Program-made: the position numbers and the translations under genes
Notes under the pieces: generated by a model
Told to the model about the DNA's origin: nothing
Databases searched by the model: none
Seen by the model: the letters and a program-made list of their open reading frames with translations, nothing else
In this document: one piece after another, positions 18,544 through 29,122 of the stretch
Layout of the letters: the number at the start of each line of letters is the position of its first letter
How positions within the stretch are numbered: position 1 is the first letter of the stretch
NCBI RefSeq assembly: GCF_025499605.1
Contig: NZ_JAFMVC010000014.1
Span: 1-64,000, forward strand
From: Carboxylicivirga litoralis
GTDB lineage: Bacteria > Bacteroidota > Bacteroidia > Bacteroidales > Marinilabiliaceae
Length of the DNA stretch: 64,000 nucleotides
Reading direction: 5' to 3'

Positions 18544-19524
18544 TTACTTTAAGTGTATGCTTTGAACAACTTCTCTGGCCAGCCGTTCGCTATAGCTGTT
18601 TATTTTCCAATGGTCGGGGCTCCATCCTTTCAGGAAACGGTGAAAATCGGTCCAGGCAACCGGATAAAGCTCACGCCATTCTTTTTCCAGTTTTTCAAAA
18701 TTAATTGATGGATGTTTGTGATGGATGGCTAGTTTTAATTCTTGGAAATAATAATCCAGAATTTGCTTTTCCATGACTTCACAATCCTCTTCGTAGAGGC
18801 AGCTGCCAACAAAATAAGCAACATCTTTCATGCCGCATCCACCACCAATATATTGAAAGTCGACAGCCGCCACCTGACGACCATCCTCACTAAAACAAAA
18901 GTTAGCCAACTTAGCATCGCCATGCACCAGTGTTTGAAATTCACCTTGGCGCAAAAGTTTATCGATGGCTGGAGCTGCTTGTTTTAGCTGTTCGTTATCC
19001 ATTATTTTAAGCTCATCCGGACGGGTATCCAAATGCCAATAGGTGCCAACTTCCCAAAGTTTAACCGGAGCTTGATTCATAAACGTGGCGTGAAAGTTGG
19101 CCAGCCACTTCAGGCAGGCTTGCATGTGCTTCCAGCTGACACTTGAAAGGCGACCAGAGAAGCCTGAAGCGTCTAAATCCTCCATTACCATCAGTACTTC
19201 ATCATTCAAATGCTCAAGTGCCAGAACATGTGGTGTACGACAATCGTCATCGCATTGCTGATTCCAAAACTCATACCAGGCGGTTTCAACCTGGTATGAT
19301 TTCACTTTACGCTCGTGCGATAAATTCGTGTTCCAGCCACGTGGATGCTTGCTGTTATCGGGCAACTTGACGTGTTTGATAACGACGCTTTCGTATTGAC
19401 TGCCCTCAAGACCGATGCGGATAATTTTTCCGTAACCACTCCACAGGTTTTGAATGGTTTCTATCTCATAAAGCTCGCTGGCTCCTGTGGCCTTTAGTAT
19501 GATATCTTTGAAATGCTGGTTCAT
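18544..19524 (-). CDS. Small-molecule kinase of the APH/ecdysteroid-kinase-like superfamily
   Basis: Phosphotransferase with a protein-kinase-like fold, 326 aa. The catalytic loop [13 protein letters not shown] (Asp and Asn) and the metal motif [22 protein letters not shown] are typical of the APH/choline kinase and EcKL group. The lysine of VVIKHVKLP would bind ATP. The substrate is unknown; amino alcohols, sugars or steroids are phosphorylated by relatives. It sits between the acyl-ligase and the CysQ-like gene on the same strand (44-nt and 5-nt gaps). Confidence 0.8.
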   Translation of the reverse strand: MNQHFKDIILKATGASELYEIETIQNLWSGYGKIIRIGLEGSQYESVVIKHVKLPDNSKHPRGWNTNLSHERKVKSYQVETAWYEFWNQQCDDDCRTPHVLALEHLNDEVLMVMEDLDASGFSGRLSSVSWKHMQACLKWLANFHATFMNQAPVKLWEVGTYWHLDTRPDELKIMDNEQLKQAAPAIDKLLRQGEFQTLVHGDAKLANFCFSEDGRQVAAVDFQYIGGGCGMKDVAYFVGSCLYEEDCEVMEKQILDYYFQELKLAIHHKHPSINFEKLEKEWRELYPVAWTDFHRFLKGWSPDHWKINSYSERLAREVVQSIHLK

Positions 19525-19568
19525 TGTTGCTTCTAAAAAATGTGGCGCAAAGATAAGTATTTGACGTC

Positions 19569-22247
19569 TTATTCTTCAAGCATTGCTTTTAGCACTTTGT
19601 AATCGGTTTTGCCGGTTCCTAATACCGGAATCTCATCAACTTTGATGATTTCACGAAGCTTTGATATGGGTGCTACTCCATTCTTCAACAGATAGTCGTT
19701 GGCCTCATTCATGTTAATATCTGTTGTGGTAAACAGAGCGATGCGTTGAGGTGTTGATTTATCAGAGCCTTCTACGGCCAATACCAGTTCTTCGTCACGG
19801 CCATATTTTTCAAGTAATATCTTCTCAATAAATGGAAGACTGATCATTTCGCCGGCAATTTTAATAAAGCGTTTCAATCGACCGGTGATAAACAAATAAC
19901 CTTCTTCATCCACATAACCTAAGTCGCCTGTTTTGTAATAGGTTTTGCCCTCAATGGTTTTGAAAGGCTTGATGTCGGCTTGATTAATGTAGCCATCAAA
20001 AATATTAGGGCCGCTCACGTATATCATGCCCGGTTTTCCGGTCGCACAAGGTTCATTCGTATCTAAATCAATGATGCGTCCATCAATGCCCGGTAAGAAC
20101 TGGCCGACACTGTTGAGCTTTTGTTTTTTCTGTGGATTAAGCGTTAACACGGGTGAACATTCTGTGATGCCATAGCCTTCGAGGATAAGACCGCCATTAG
20201 TTACGCCTTCAAACTGTTCTTTCAAAGATGGCGGCATGGCTTCGGCACCCGAAATGGCAAACTGCACCGATTTAAAAGCATACGCCGCTGTTGAACTTTC
20301 GGCCAAAAGCAGTTTTAAAAAGCCAGGAGTTCCCAGTAGTACATTCGCTTTGATGTGTTTCATTATTCTCAACACCTCGCGCGAATCGGTTGGATTTGGC
20401 GTGTAACCCACTTTAACAGCTGTTAGCAATGGCATAATATTAAGCACCGTAAAGCCAAAACTGTGAAATGGCGGTAAGAATGATAAGAATATTTTGTTGT
20501 TGTCAACATTGACTAATTTGAAGGCGCCAGCCAGGTTGTTAATAATGTTGCTATGCGTCAGTGGCACTGCCTTAGGCAAGGACTCGCTACCAGATGTGAA
20601 CAGGATAACGGCAGTTTTGGGTTTGTTTTTGGTTGAAATAAGTAGTTTCGGCAATTTGGATTTAATAGCTCCTTTTAATTTGGTGACTAACGATAATTCC
20701 GGTATTTTCTTTTCAAGTAGTAGTAGCTTTTCTTTTATTTCAGGAGGAAGTTGTTCATTAATTTTTTCAATAAAAGCACCTGCCGACAAGATGGTATTCA
20801 CATCCACGGATTCGATGCAGTGCAAAAGAACTTTTTGGCCAACCGTCCAGTTGAGCATTACTGGTACTTTGCCAGCCAGGTAACAGGCCGCAATAAGCAA
20901 TGTTGTGCTTTGAAGGGCTGGTAGCATGATGCCCACATTCTCTTCTTTAACTTCTTTCTTTAGCAATTCGGAAACGACGCAGGCCTTTAAAAAGAATTCT
21001 TTTCGTGAAGTAGAGCCCAGCATGGCATCGTAACAAAACGGGTTGTTACCGTCAACCGTAAAAGCTGAGATGAATTGTGACAATACTGTCCCATTCTCAT
21101 CAACAGAAAGGCGTTTAATATGAGTCAGGTCGTTGTGCAAGGTAGAGGGCTTTAAATCGCTTCCGCTTTTAAACTGCCCCATGGCCACCAGGCATAAATC
21201 CTGTACGGTTCTAATATCATTAATTTCAGGTGCTGAAAAGGTTGGGAATTGATTTTCTACTTCCGAAATGATTTCAACAATGTTCAGTGAGTCGGCTCCT
21301 AAATCAAGTTGCAGATAACTCTTTAACTCAACGGACTCTTTTTCACTCTCTAATATTGAGGCAATGCATGTCTGTATTTTGTCAAATACTTCATCAGGAA
21401 TAGGCTGAATGGTGTTATTGTTATTGCCTTTCATTGATTTGTCTGAACCTGCTATGCTATCAGGTAATTGTCGATTTGATGCTCCGGCCAGAAAGTGGTA
21501 TTTTATAAATGTAGCCTGCTCTTCCCCGCTAACATTATACACCTGTTCGAGGTATTGGTTGAATTCTGTTTTTCCCATTTGGCTTTGGGTTTTCGCCTGC
21601 TTCGTTATGTTTTCAACCTCAATGTGCACGCAACGACGAGGCATAAAAAACAACAGGTTGCTAAGAATTAAACCAAGCGTTTTTAGCAGGGTAGAGAAGA
21701 AAGAAGGAGTTTGTCCCACCCAGCCTTTAGACCAGCGACTGCCCCATAGTCCAGAAAAACGAACTGCAATGACTTCAGCTTCTTCTGGCATGTTTTTTAC
21801 GGTTAGTTGAGCGCTTTGCTTGTTTAAGATGCGTTCATAGCCTTGTGCAGCAATCTGTCCACTTGGATACAATACAATGTTTTTATCCATGGCCAGGCCT
21901 TTATCAACCGAAGCGACAATTTGCTCTAATACATTAGTGTTTCGGCTACCTTTCTCCAGGTCGCTCACACGAATGGCACCCCAGGCTTTAAAAATAGATT
22001 TGGCAACCGGGATATCGTAATAGCTTGATAGTACAATCGGTACTGCTGACGTGTATTTGTAGAGATGGGAAAAAAGCAATATCGGGTCTATTATGGCCTG
22101 ATGATTGGGCAGAATAAGCTTGGCTCCATTTTCTTTAAGCAACTCACCGCCTTTAATAGAAACGCGATAGCGGGCACTCAAAATAAAGCGCAATGCCGCA
22201 AAAAAGCACTTAGCAAAAGCAATGATTATAGGATGATGTTGTTTCAT
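19569..22247 (-). CDS. PlsC acyltransferase - ACP - acyl-ACP synthetase fusion (Aas-like)
   Basis: Three-domain lipid enzyme of 892 aa. Residues ~1-230: PlsC-type acyltransferase with H49-x4-D54 (NHQAIIDP). Residues ~285-355: an acyl-carrier domain with the phosphopantetheine serine in LGADSL, near residue 319. Residues ~380-892: an AMP-forming acyl ligase with [21 protein letters not shown] and TGDLGY. E. coli Aas (2-acyl-lysophospholipid repair) has the outer two domains only. The preceding gene is LplT-like, the usual partner that flips lysophospholipids. Role inferred: membrane phospholipid re-acylation. Confidence 0.88.
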   Translation of the reverse strand: MKQHHPIIIAFAKCFFAALRFILSARYRVSIKGGELLKENGAKLILPNHQAIIDPILLFSHLYKYTSAVPIVLSSYYDIPVAKSIFKAWGAIRVSDLEKGSRNTNVLEQIVASVDKGLAMDKNIVLYPSGQIAAQGYERILNKQSAQLTVKNMPEEAEVIAVRFSGLWGSRWSKGWVGQTPSFFSTLLKTLGLILSNLLFFMPRRCVHIEVENITKQAKTQSQMGKTEFNQYLEQVYNVSGEEQATFIKYHFLAGASNRQLPDSIAGSDKSMKGNNNNTIQPIPDEVFDKIQTCIASILESEKESVELKSYLQLDLGADSLNIVEIISEVENQFPTFSAPEINDIRTVQDLCLVAMGQFKSGSDLKPSTLHNDLTHIKRLSVDENGTVLSQFISAFTVDGNNPFCYDAMLGSTSRKEFFLKACVVSELLKKEVKEENVGIMLPALQSTTLLIAACYLAGKVPVMLNWTVGQKVLLHCIESVDVNTILSAGAFIEKINEQLPPEIKEKLLLLEKKIPELSLVTKLKGAIKSKLPKLLISTKNKPKTAVILFTSGSESLPKAVPLTHSNIINNLAGAFKLVNVDNNKIFLSFLPPFHSFGFTVLNIMPLLTAVKVGYTPNPTDSREVLRIMKHIKANVLLGTPGFLKLLLAESSTAAYAFKSVQFAISGAEAMPPSLKEQFEGVTNGGLILEGYGITECSPVLTLNPQKKQKLNSVGQFLPGIDGRIIDLDTNEPCATGKPGMIYVSGPNIFDGYINQADIKPFKTIEGKTYYKTGDLGYVDEEGYLFITGRLKRFIKIAGEMISLPFIEKILLEKYGRDEELVLAVEGSDKSTPQRIALFTTTDINMNEANDYLLKNGVAPISKLREIIKVDEIPVLGTGKTDYKVLKAMLEE

Positions 22248-22292
22248 GTTGATAGTCTCTTATAGTGTTTTGCAGAAAAACATTACTTCCGT

Positions 22293-22351
22293 TAAGGTAC
22301 TAAGAACCTAAAGTGTTTTTTGTGTTCTTAGAGCTTAGATTTAGAGCTTTC
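22293..22351. repeat. Weak 8-nt register tract / hairpin between lplT-like and aas-like genes
   Basis: Units taaggtac, taagaacc, taaagtgt, then on the other side ttag-containing octamers; TAAGAAC (22301-22307) pairs with GTTCTTA (22324-22330). It is weaker than the other tracts of this type. Confidence 0.3.
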
Positions 22352-22356
22352 TTAAG

Positions 22357-23592
22357 TTATTTAATTCTTCCTGCACCCGGAATTCGCATCCATGCAACAA
22401 TCGTAATAATGAGGGTTATAATGCTGACGGCTCCAAATACCATTAAGGAGTTGGCAATGGTTTCGACAATGCCAAAAATACCAGCAGACAACAGGATGAA
22501 AGAAAATAGCATCAGGTTATTGTAGGCCAATATAAGACCTAGTTTGCGTCCTTCTACACGAGCCTGTATGAAAGCATTTAAAGGTATTTTAAATACACCT
22601 GCAAAAAAGGCTGTAAGCACAATTAATACAGTAAAAAGAACAGTCTCCGGGTTGAAAATGAAAATGGAAGATACGCAAATCAGCATGCCCAAACCGCCAA
22701 TTGGGACTAAATACATTTTCACTTGTTTGTTAGAGATGACGCCGGTAACATAGCAGCCTGCTCCAATGCCAATGGCAACCAACGCCATAATAGTGCTGGT
22801 GGCGGTGTCGGATAGTTCGAGTACATTGCGGCAATGAACCGTGATGTTCATCTGTAGCAGCGAACCAATCGCCCAGAAAGTTGCTAAGCCTATGATGACA
22901 ATGTTCAATCCGCGAATTTGGCGGCTCCATTTATAAGAGCGTATTAAGAATATAATTGGATTTAAAGTTGTCTCATCTTCGTCATCTGGAACACTTTCTT
23001 TAGGGGCAATTTTCAAACTGAATAACCAGCCAATAATTGCAAACAGAATTAAAGCGCAACAAACGATGATGGAACGATAAGGAGCTAAAGAGTCTATCAG
23101 GCTGATGTCGGAAGTAACACCGGCAATATACGTGCCTATTAGTACGCCCATAAACGTTAGCATTTCCATGGCTCCGGTTCCGAAAGGGATGCCTTCTTTT
23201 CCGCCTATGTCACGAATAATGCCATACTTAGCTGGTGAGAATAAACAACTTTGTAATCCCATCAGGAAGATGGCAAACATGGTGATGCTGACACTGTGCA
23301 GAATGAAACCAATGGAAGCAATTATCATGATAGGGATTTCGTATAGCTTAGCCCGTTGGATAATCTTCGCTTTTGAATGGTCGCGAGCCAGCTTACCAGC
23401 GATTGGTGAAAAGGCAATGTAAGGTATAACAAAAAGCGCCGAAGCCAGCATTATAACTATAGATTCCTGATTTTTCATCATCCAGGTTGTGGAAATGAAA
23501 AAGACAAGGTACTTCAGGTAGTTGTCGTTTAATACACCCAAAAAATTGGTGATAAACAGTGGTAGCCAGTTGGCTTTTTTTGAATTGTTCAT
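22357..23592 (-). CDS. LplT-like lysophospholipid transporter (MFS)
   Basis: MFS protein, 411 aa, about 12 hydrophobic segments. It opens with NWLPLFITNFLGVLNDNYLKYLVFF, typical of LplT-type carriers (FLxAxNDNxxK). LplT moves lysophosphatidylethanolamine inward for re-acylation by Aas, and the next gene downstream (109 nt) is the Aas-like fusion; this pairing is the main reason for the call. Confidence 0.85.
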   Translation of the reverse strand: MNNSKKANWLPLFITNFLGVLNDNYLKYLVFFISTTWMMKNQESIVIMLASALFVIPYIAFSPIAGKLARDHSKAKIIQRAKLYEIPIMIIASIGFILHSVSITMFAIFLMGLQSCLFSPAKYGIIRDIGGKEGIPFGTGAMEMLTFMGVLIGTYIAGVTSDISLIDSLAPYRSIIVCCALILFAIIGWLFSLKIAPKESVPDDEDETTLNPIIFLIRSYKWSRQIRGLNIVIIGLATFWAIGSLLQMNITVHCRNVLELSDTATSTIMALVAIGIGAGCYVTGVISNKQVKMYLVPIGGLGMLICVSSIFIFNPETVLFTVLIVLTAFFAGVFKIPLNAFIQARVEGRKLGLILAYNNLMLFSFILLSAGIFGIVETIANSLMVFGAVSIITLIITIVAWMRIPGAGRIK

Positions 23593-23620
23593 AGTAATCA
23601 GATTATAAAAAGGGTGAGAG

Positions 23621-23741
23621 TGTCCGAAAATTAGAAAGGGACTCGATCACAGAGCGGAGTCGAAGTGATTATGCATTGATAATCAACTTTATTTAAATCT
23701 CATCTCGACTCCGCTCGATGAACGGACTTCGTTTTTGGACA
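23621..23741. repeat. Nested palindromic repeat with GAGCGGAGTCGA core, copy 1
   Basis: Outer ends TGTCCGAAAA (23621-23630) and TTTTTGGACA (23732-23741) are inverted. Inside, GAGCGGAGTCGA (23652-23663) and TCGACTCCGCTC (23705-23716) are a perfect 12-bp inverted pair. A related palindrome occurs at 45888-45945. Confidence 0.7.
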
Positions 23742-23805
23742 ACCTCATCCTATACAAATATAAGTGATGCGTATGATTTGCCGTTAAAAATGGGTTAATT
23801 AAGCT

Positions 23806-25404
23806 CTATTGTTGAGAGCTAAGTTCATTATCCATTGATAACGAGCTTTTTTCTTCTGTTTCTTTTTCGAGCCAATGTTTGTTGATACGTGCAATTAGCA
23901 AGGTAAACAGTCCAATGATTAATAGAAATACCATTTTACTGATGGTAGCATCGCCCGGAATATCCCAGAAGAATACTTTTAGTGAGGTCATGACGAGGAC
24001 AATAGAGCCCATCACGCGAAAGGCAATTGCTTTGGTGTGTGCTCCCCATAAAAATATTAGTAAGGCATAAATAATATATGAGATAGAGATGGCCAGCGTT
24101 CGGCTCATAAATTCGATGTCATAAGCTATCCATAAATTCTTAATCTGAATCGTAAATAAACCTGCTACAATAATATTTGAGGCAATAGCCATTAGTGTAC
24201 TTAAGCCACTGTTGTTGCTGTTTTCTTTTTTAGCTGCATAAAAGCCAAAAGCTGCAAGTGCCCCCCAGGTGAGTGCACCGGCGTTTAGGAATGGTAAGTA
24301 TTTGATGCCAAATAATTCAATCCATTTGACATCCCAGGCAACTGTGAACCAATATATAATCAGCATTAACCAGGCCGCGTAGCTCACGTAGATTAATTCA
24401 TAAGCTTTGGCAAATCGACCAATGGTATAGGTGCTGATGACTACTAAAAGCCATAGCATGGTTGTTACTACATATTCGAATCCATAGATGCTCATTGGTT
24501 GGATGTTGGCGGCTGAAATAGCAAATAACAACAGTCCGAGGCAAGTATAAATAATGGATGGAAATACCTTTTTACCCGATAAAGAATAGATAAACACAGA
24601 GGCGGCTATAAAAGTGGTTCCAACAATTAATAGTGGTACAGTAAAAGTAATGTTAAAGCTGCCCAGTATGTAGATTGACCAGAAAATAAATAGCATGGCA
24701 TTAATCAAGCTTAAATACAGGTTCCAGCCGGTGAATTTATCGTTTTCAGAATAAGCGGCATAAATAATTCCACCCATATAAGTAACAAATAGTGCGGCTG
24801 CATAAAAGAACGGGCGTCCCCATGTAGCGGGCTCAAAATAGACAAAGTAAGTGGCATATATCAGCACGGTAATTATAAATGTCATGGCGCGTAATTCCGT
24901 CCATCGCTTAGAGATGCTGACATAAAGCGAACCAATATTCAGTATCAAAACATAGGCAAACAACAACAAGTCGTGATGGGCATGTGCTTTCATAAATAGA
25001 GGAGAGAGCAAACCGCCCATTATGCTGATGAATATTAAAGCGCGCAGGTTGTAGCGATAACTTAAAAAGGTGGTTAAAGCCGTTATGCTCAGCACCGAAA
25101 TAAACGTGATGTTGTAGGGCCAGTTGAGCATATCGCCAAAGGCCACATAGGAGAAAGTAGCATAAATAATACTCATACCTGTTCCGGCCAGCATTTGGCA
25201 GGTGGTGATGCTGTTCTTGCGGTAGTAGCTATATCCGGCAAAAAGCAAGGTAACACCTAGTGCAAAGCCCGATAATACTCTTAGTTCTGTTGGAAACCAA
25301 TCGTTTTCGAAGACAATCTTTAGGAAATAGGTGAATGCCGAAAACAAAAACAAGATACCTAATGTGGTTATCCAGTGTTTCTTAATTAATTCAATCATGA
25401 TCAT
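23806..25404 (-). CDS. DUF2339-type polytopic membrane protein
   Basis: Membrane protein of about 532 aa with roughly 15 hydrophobic segments and short polar loops through its whole length, matching DUF2339. The family has no proven function. The frame begins with a TTG at 25407; ATGs at 25404 and 25398 are the likelier starts. The C-terminal tail is short and polar. It stands alone. Confidence 0.75.
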   Translation of the reverse strand: MIMIELIKKHWITTLGILFLFSAFTYFLKIVFENDWFPTELRVLSGFALGVTLLFAGYSYYRKNSITTCQMLAGTGMSIIYATFSYVAFGDMLNWPYNITFISVLSITALTTFLSYRYNLRALIFISIMGGLLSPLFMKAHAHHDLLLFAYVLILNIGSLYVSISKRWTELRAMTFIITVLIYATYFVYFEPATWGRPFFYAAALFVTYMGGIIYAAYSENDKFTGWNLYLSLINAMLFIFWSIYILGSFNITFTVPLLIVGTTFIAASVFIYSLSGKKVFPSIIYTCLGLLLFAISAANIQPMSIYGFEYVVTTMLWLLVVISTYTIGRFAKAYELIYVSYAAWLMLIIYWFTVAWDVKWIELFGIKYLPFLNAGALTWGALAAFGFYAAKKENSNNSGLSTLMAIASNIIVAGLFTIQIKNLWIAYDIEFMSRTLAISISYIIYALLIFLWGAHTKAIAFRVMGSIVLVMTSLKVFFWDIPGDATISKMVFLLIIGLFTLLIARINKHWLEKETEEKSSLSMDNELSSQQ

Positions 25405-25645
25405 CAAATTTGGGTTAAACTTTTATTATTTGACGGTGTAAACATACAACCCTCAAAGAAGCAATAGCAAACCAAAAAGTTCAAAAAACAGACTTTTAAA
25501 AGATGGGTATTTCAAATTGGTGTAATATGGGTAGAGGCTATTTTTATAGTGTAAATATTCGAATTATTAGTTTTTAAGCCTATTTTTGTTCTAATGTCCT
25601 ATTCTTCAAATAATCTATTGAGTATAGTAAAACGGACTTTTAAAG

Positions 25646-27154
25646 ATGGATGCATTAGTTGAAATTATACAAACATTCGCACCTGGTGAGGCCACTGAAT
25701 TTGCTTCTTTTATTAATCGATTGAAGCGAAAACAAAAGCGCAAGGATTTGGATTTGTTTTGGCTCTTTTATAAGGACGGGGAGATGGATAAGGCTGCCAT
25801 TCTAAAGCGTTTATATCCTGATGGTAATAAAGTGGCTTATCATGCTTTGCGTAAGAAATTATTACGACATGTCACCGATTTTATCTTCTCCAAACAGTTG
25901 CGTGAGGATTATACCTCTGAAACACAGGTGTCGGCTTATATTGGTTTGGCACGATATCTTAGCGAATACAATCTTGATGCATTGGCCTGGAAATATTTGC
26001 GCAAAGCAGAACAAATGGCTGTAAAGACAGAGCAATATGCAATGGCAAATCAAATTGCAAGGCAGCAACTGGATATGCCTTTGCATCAACTTAAGCAATC
26101 CATTGAACCCATTTTAGAGCGAAAGAAAACCTATTTGCAGCTGGCCATAGAAGACGACAGGGCTGATACAGCATATAAAATCATCCAGTACCATTTGCAG
26201 CAGGCCAAATCAGATGTTGGTGACACTGATATGCAGTCCTTGATTGAGCAGGTGTTGAGCGAGTATGATTTGATTGGAACTGTTTCGCGCCGGCCTTCCA
26301 TGGTGTACCGCCTCATGTCCATTGCCCGCAGTGCTGCTAAAACGGCCAAGAATTATTATGCTTTTGAGCCATTATTGCTTCGCTTTTATAGTGATATTAC
26401 CCTAGGTGATCAACCGTCAGAAAATGATAAATTTTATGTGGCGCGACTTCAGTATATGATTGCGCACACTTTATTCAGAAATAAGAAATTTAAACAGGCG
26501 CACGAATACATTTATTTACTGCGGGAGCAGTTGCGCATTATTTCTAAAACGGAATATACGCGTCTGTTACCTCGTTTTACACAGTTGTATTGTGCTTTGC
26601 GTTTTTTCTCAGGATATATAGTCGAAGCTATTCGTATGGTAGATGCTGCTTTTATGCAGCAATTGCGCTTAAAGCCCGATGAGATTCTGAATTTGAAACT
26701 CAATAAGGCGATTTATCATTTTTATAACGAAGATTATAAGGTGGCTTTGCAGGAATTGTTGTCTATTGAGCACAGCAATACCTGGTGTATCAAGGTGGCG
26801 GGTGTTGAGTGGGTGGTTAAAAAGGATTTGTTGGATGTTTTTATTCAGTATGAGCTGGGTAACCTTGATATTGCGGCCAATAAAATACGCGCCATGCAAC
26901 GTCATAAATACAGTTCAGGTAAATTGCCACAGATGGAACGCGTTTTGGTTTTTCTTAACCTGGTGAATCAAATAGTGGATGACCCCGACATTGTTCAAAC
27001 AAAAACGTTTTACAACAGTGTGGAAGAAAGTTTTGACTGGATTCCGATTGAGCAGGAGGATTTGCATGCGTCTGTCTATTATGCATGGATGAAATCTAAA
27101 ATTGTTGGGCGGCAACCCTATAAAGTATTGCTCGATTTAGTGTCGATTGAGTAA
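25646..27154 (+). CDS. Hypothetical helical-repeat (TPR-like) protein
   Basis: Family not recognised. 502 aa, soluble, no signal peptide. Helical throughout, with pairs of amphipathic helices from ~95 to 450 (for example ALAWKYLRKAEQMAVKTEQ, KFKQAHEYIYLLREQL) that look like degenerate TPR units. The basic N-terminal part (NRLKRKQKRKDLDL) could contact nucleic acid or acidic partners. It is probably a scaffold; no catalytic motif is visible. Confidence 0.7.
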   Translation: MDALVEIIQTFAPGEATEFASFINRLKRKQKRKDLDLFWLFYKDGEMDKAAILKRLYPDGNKVAYHALRKKLLRHVTDFIFSKQLREDYTSETQVSAYIGLARYLSEYNLDALAWKYLRKAEQMAVKTEQYAMANQIARQQLDMPLHQLKQSIEPILERKKTYLQLAIEDDRADTAYKIIQYHLQQAKSDVGDTDMQSLIEQVLSEYDLIGTVSRRPSMVYRLMSIARSAAKTAKNYYAFEPLLLRFYSDITLGDQPSENDKFYVARLQYMIAHTLFRNKKFKQAHEYIYLLREQLRIISKTEYTRLLPRFTQLYCALRFFSGYIVEAIRMVDAAFMQQLRLKPDEILNLKLNKAIYHFYNEDYKVALQELLSIEHSNTWCIKVAGVEWVVKKDLLDVFIQYELGNLDIAANKIRAMQRHKYSSGKLPQMERVLVFLNLVNQIVDDPDIVQTKTFYNSVEESFDWIPIEQEDLHASVYYAWMKSKIVGRQPYKVLLDLVSIE

Positions 27155-27260
27155 AAAGTTTCCATTAATATATACAGGTTAACACCGGTTTTTATTCAGT
27201 TTATATCTGCTTAATCAGCCAGAAATAATAACAAAATTACACCGTACCATACAATTATGC

Positions 27261-27268
27261 TAATTTTG
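27261..27268 (+). promoter_or_regulatory. -7 box TAATTTTG next to a start codon
   Basis: An exact TAnnTTTG match ends 5 nt before the ATG at 27274. If used, the mRNA would start at or near the start codon (leaderless). No clear TTTG -33 element is present. Confidence 0.4.
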
Positions 27269-27273
27269 CATTC

Positions 27274-27546
27274 ATGGCAAATAATATCAGAACAGTCAGC
27301 TTGTCTGCCAGGTATCGGAATGAGGAAGTCGCTATCCCAATGGGTGTTAAAATAATTATGCTCGAAGTATCCCGCTCTAAATGCAAAGATGTATTATTGG
27401 AAGTAGTGGATGAAAAGGGGCAGGCCAAAGGTAAGCCATTGGAAAAGTGGTTGCTTCAAATCAAACTTAAAGAGGTTAGAGCCTTGCGTTTTATGATGAA
27501 TGATTTTAGTATTCAACCTATAGAGATTCAAATAACATGGAGGTGA
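27274..27546 (+). CDS. Hypothetical protein, 90 aa
   Basis: Not recognised. Small soluble basic protein, mostly beta-strand-like (VSLSARYRNEEVAIPMGVKIIMLEV), no signal. Its last 10 nt overlap the start of the YiiX-like gene, so the two are translationally coupled and probably one operon. Confidence 0.65.
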   Translation: MANNIRTVSLSARYRNEEVAIPMGVKIIMLEVSRSKCKDVLLEVVDEKGQAKGKPLEKWLLQIKLKEVRALRFMMNDFSIQPIEIQITWR

Positions 27547-28178
27547 AGCACCTTTTTAAGGTGGCTGTTATTGTACTTTTAACTTTTTCAATGGGATGTA
27601 CAGAAGATAAAACAACGAATCCATTCAAATCAGGTGATATTCTTTTTCGCGGACGTATGGACGGTTCGCTTTCAGAGGCTATTGATGCGGTGACACAAAC
27701 CGGTAAAGCGCATCATTATACACATATGGGTGTTGTAGAGTTGTGCAATGATACTGTTTGGGTGTATCATGCAGCCCCGGTCAAGGGGGTGACGAAGGAG
27801 TTGCTGGCTGATTTCTGCCTGAGTACTGAAGATTCGCTCGTTGTGGGACATTTCAGGATTAAAGATAGTTATCAGGCAATGATTGACAGGGCGCTCGAAA
27901 CAGCCAGGCAACATGTTGGCCAGCCTTATAATTATTCCTACATATTAGAAGATGAGGGGTTTTATTGCTCTGAATATGTTTATGAACTTTTTGTGCAAGA
28001 TTCAATATTCAAGCTTAATCCAATGACGTTTATCGATCCCCAAAGTGGAGAATTTCACGAGGGATGGATAAAGCACTATAAAGAGTTGGGAATCGATATT
28101 CCCGAAGGTGAGCCGGGCTGTAATCCTAATGGTATGGCAGCTAACGAGCGATTGAAGTTTTTAGGACAAGTGAAGTGA
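27537..28178 (+). CDS. YiiX/YebB-like NlpC/P60-type cysteine hydrolase (lipoprotein)
   Basis: Lipoprotein of 213 aa with lipobox SMGC21. The body resembles the permuted papain-like YiiX group: GDILFRGR near residue 31, HHYTHMGVVEL (His, ~60) and the catalytic cysteine C144 in FYCSEYVYELF. Relatives are thought to cleave amide or ester bonds in peptidoglycan or lipids; the substrate here is not known. It overlaps the preceding 90-aa gene by 10 nt. Confidence 0.82.
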   Translation: MEVKHLFKVAVIVLLTFSMGCTEDKTTNPFKSGDILFRGRMDGSLSEAIDAVTQTGKAHHYTHMGVVELCNDTVWVYHAAPVKGVTKELLADFCLSTEDSLVVGHFRIKDSYQAMIDRALETARQHVGQPYNYSYILEDEGFYCSEYVYELFVQDSIFKLNPMTFIDPQSGEFHEGWIKHYKELGIDIPEGEPGCNPNGMAANERLKFLGQVK

Positions 28179-28210
28179 GTGTGGAGTCTAAAAGTGAACA
28201 GAGTGTGTTT

Positions 28211-28298
28211 TCAGTTCGACCATTCACCAATTCGACGGTTCAACAATTTGCCAGTTTTTCAATTCATCAATTTATCAAATCAACACATCAACAAATAA
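28211..28298. repeat. Degenerate 8-nt register tract (11 units)
   Basis: Eleven consecutive octamers, each beginning with C and mostly of form CAnTTnnn (for example caattcga, caatttgc, caattcat, caatttat, caaatcaa). The tract fills the gap between the YiiX-like gene and the next ORF, ending 3 nt before its ATG. Confidence 0.7.
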
Positions 28299-28301
28299 AC
28301 T

Positions 28302-28559
28302 ATGGGTATCCTACGAAACATTAAAAGCGACTATGAAATCTACGAAAACGAAAACCTGCAGTGTTTGGTTGCTATTGAGCGCAACGATTGTAAGCAAATA
28401 AAAGCCTATCGAAAAAAATACAAGGGCAAAGAGCCGCTGCCAAGTCAGACCGTTGAAGGTTATAAATTTGTTATGGACGAGGAGTTTAAATCGCTGAAGA
28501 TTGATTTTTCAGAGAAGCTGCAGTTTGAAATTAAAGATTTGGTAAATGTAAAGGGGTAA
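28302..28559 (+). CDS. Hypothetical protein, 85 aa
   Basis: Not recognised. Small soluble lysine/glutamate-rich protein with a predicted alpha/beta mix and no membrane segment. The codon use is like its neighbours and the start is the only ATG after the octamer tract, so I accept it as a gene with moderate confidence. Confidence 0.55.
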   Translation: MGILRNIKSDYEIYENENLQCLVAIERNDCKQIKAYRKKYKGKEPLPSQTVEGYKFVMDEEFKSLKIDFSEKLQFEIKDLVNVKG

Positions 28560-28650
28560 ACCTTTTGTTATAGAACTTGTTTTTCTCAAGATGCCGTGCT
28601 GAATGTTGTTGCGGTCTTAATGATTATGTCTTAAATCTTGCGTCTTTTTT

Positions 28651-29037
28651 ATGAAACAGGTTGTGTTAATTATTGCCACTATATACGGTGGTTTATCAGT
28701 TGTTTTTGGAGCTTTAGGTGCGCATGCATTGAAAAAAGTTTTAACCGCTGAGCAGTTGCAGAGTTTTGAGGTTGGGGTAAAGTACCAGATGTATCATGCC
28801 ATTGTATTATTAGTGCTGGGCTTGCAACTGTCCTTCGATAGACGGTTACAAACCATGATGGGATGGAGCTTTATACTTGGTACTTTCTTATTCTCCTTTA
28901 GTATTTACTTATTGAATATGTCAAGTGCATTTGGAGGAAACCTAAAAATTCTTGGACCAGTAACGCCTTTTGGTGGTTTGTTGCTAATTGTGGGTTGGTG
29001 TTTGTTGTTGATTCATGTTCTGAAGGGATTCCGATAA
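28651..29037 (+). CDS. DUF423 (YgdD-like) membrane protein
   Basis: Small inner-membrane protein, 128 aa, four membrane helices. It carries the family signature GALGAHALKKVLTAEQLQSFEVGVKYQMYHA, given here in parts: GALGAHALKK (residues ~22-31) and KYQMYHAIVLL (~46-56). The PFGG near the C-terminus also fits. Function unknown. Confidence 0.9.
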   Translation: MKQVVLIIATIYGGLSVVFGALGAHALKKVLTAEQLQSFEVGVKYQMYHAIVLLVLGLQLSFDRRLQTMMGWSFILGTFLFSFSIYLLNMSSAFGGNLKILGPVTPFGGLLLIVGWCLLLIHVLKGFR

Positions 29038-29122
29038 AAGAAATGTTTATTTTCAATTTTGATTACAGGCAATTCAGGCTAAAAATAACTAATTTAAGCT
29101 GGCGTTAATTAATGGCAGTTTA

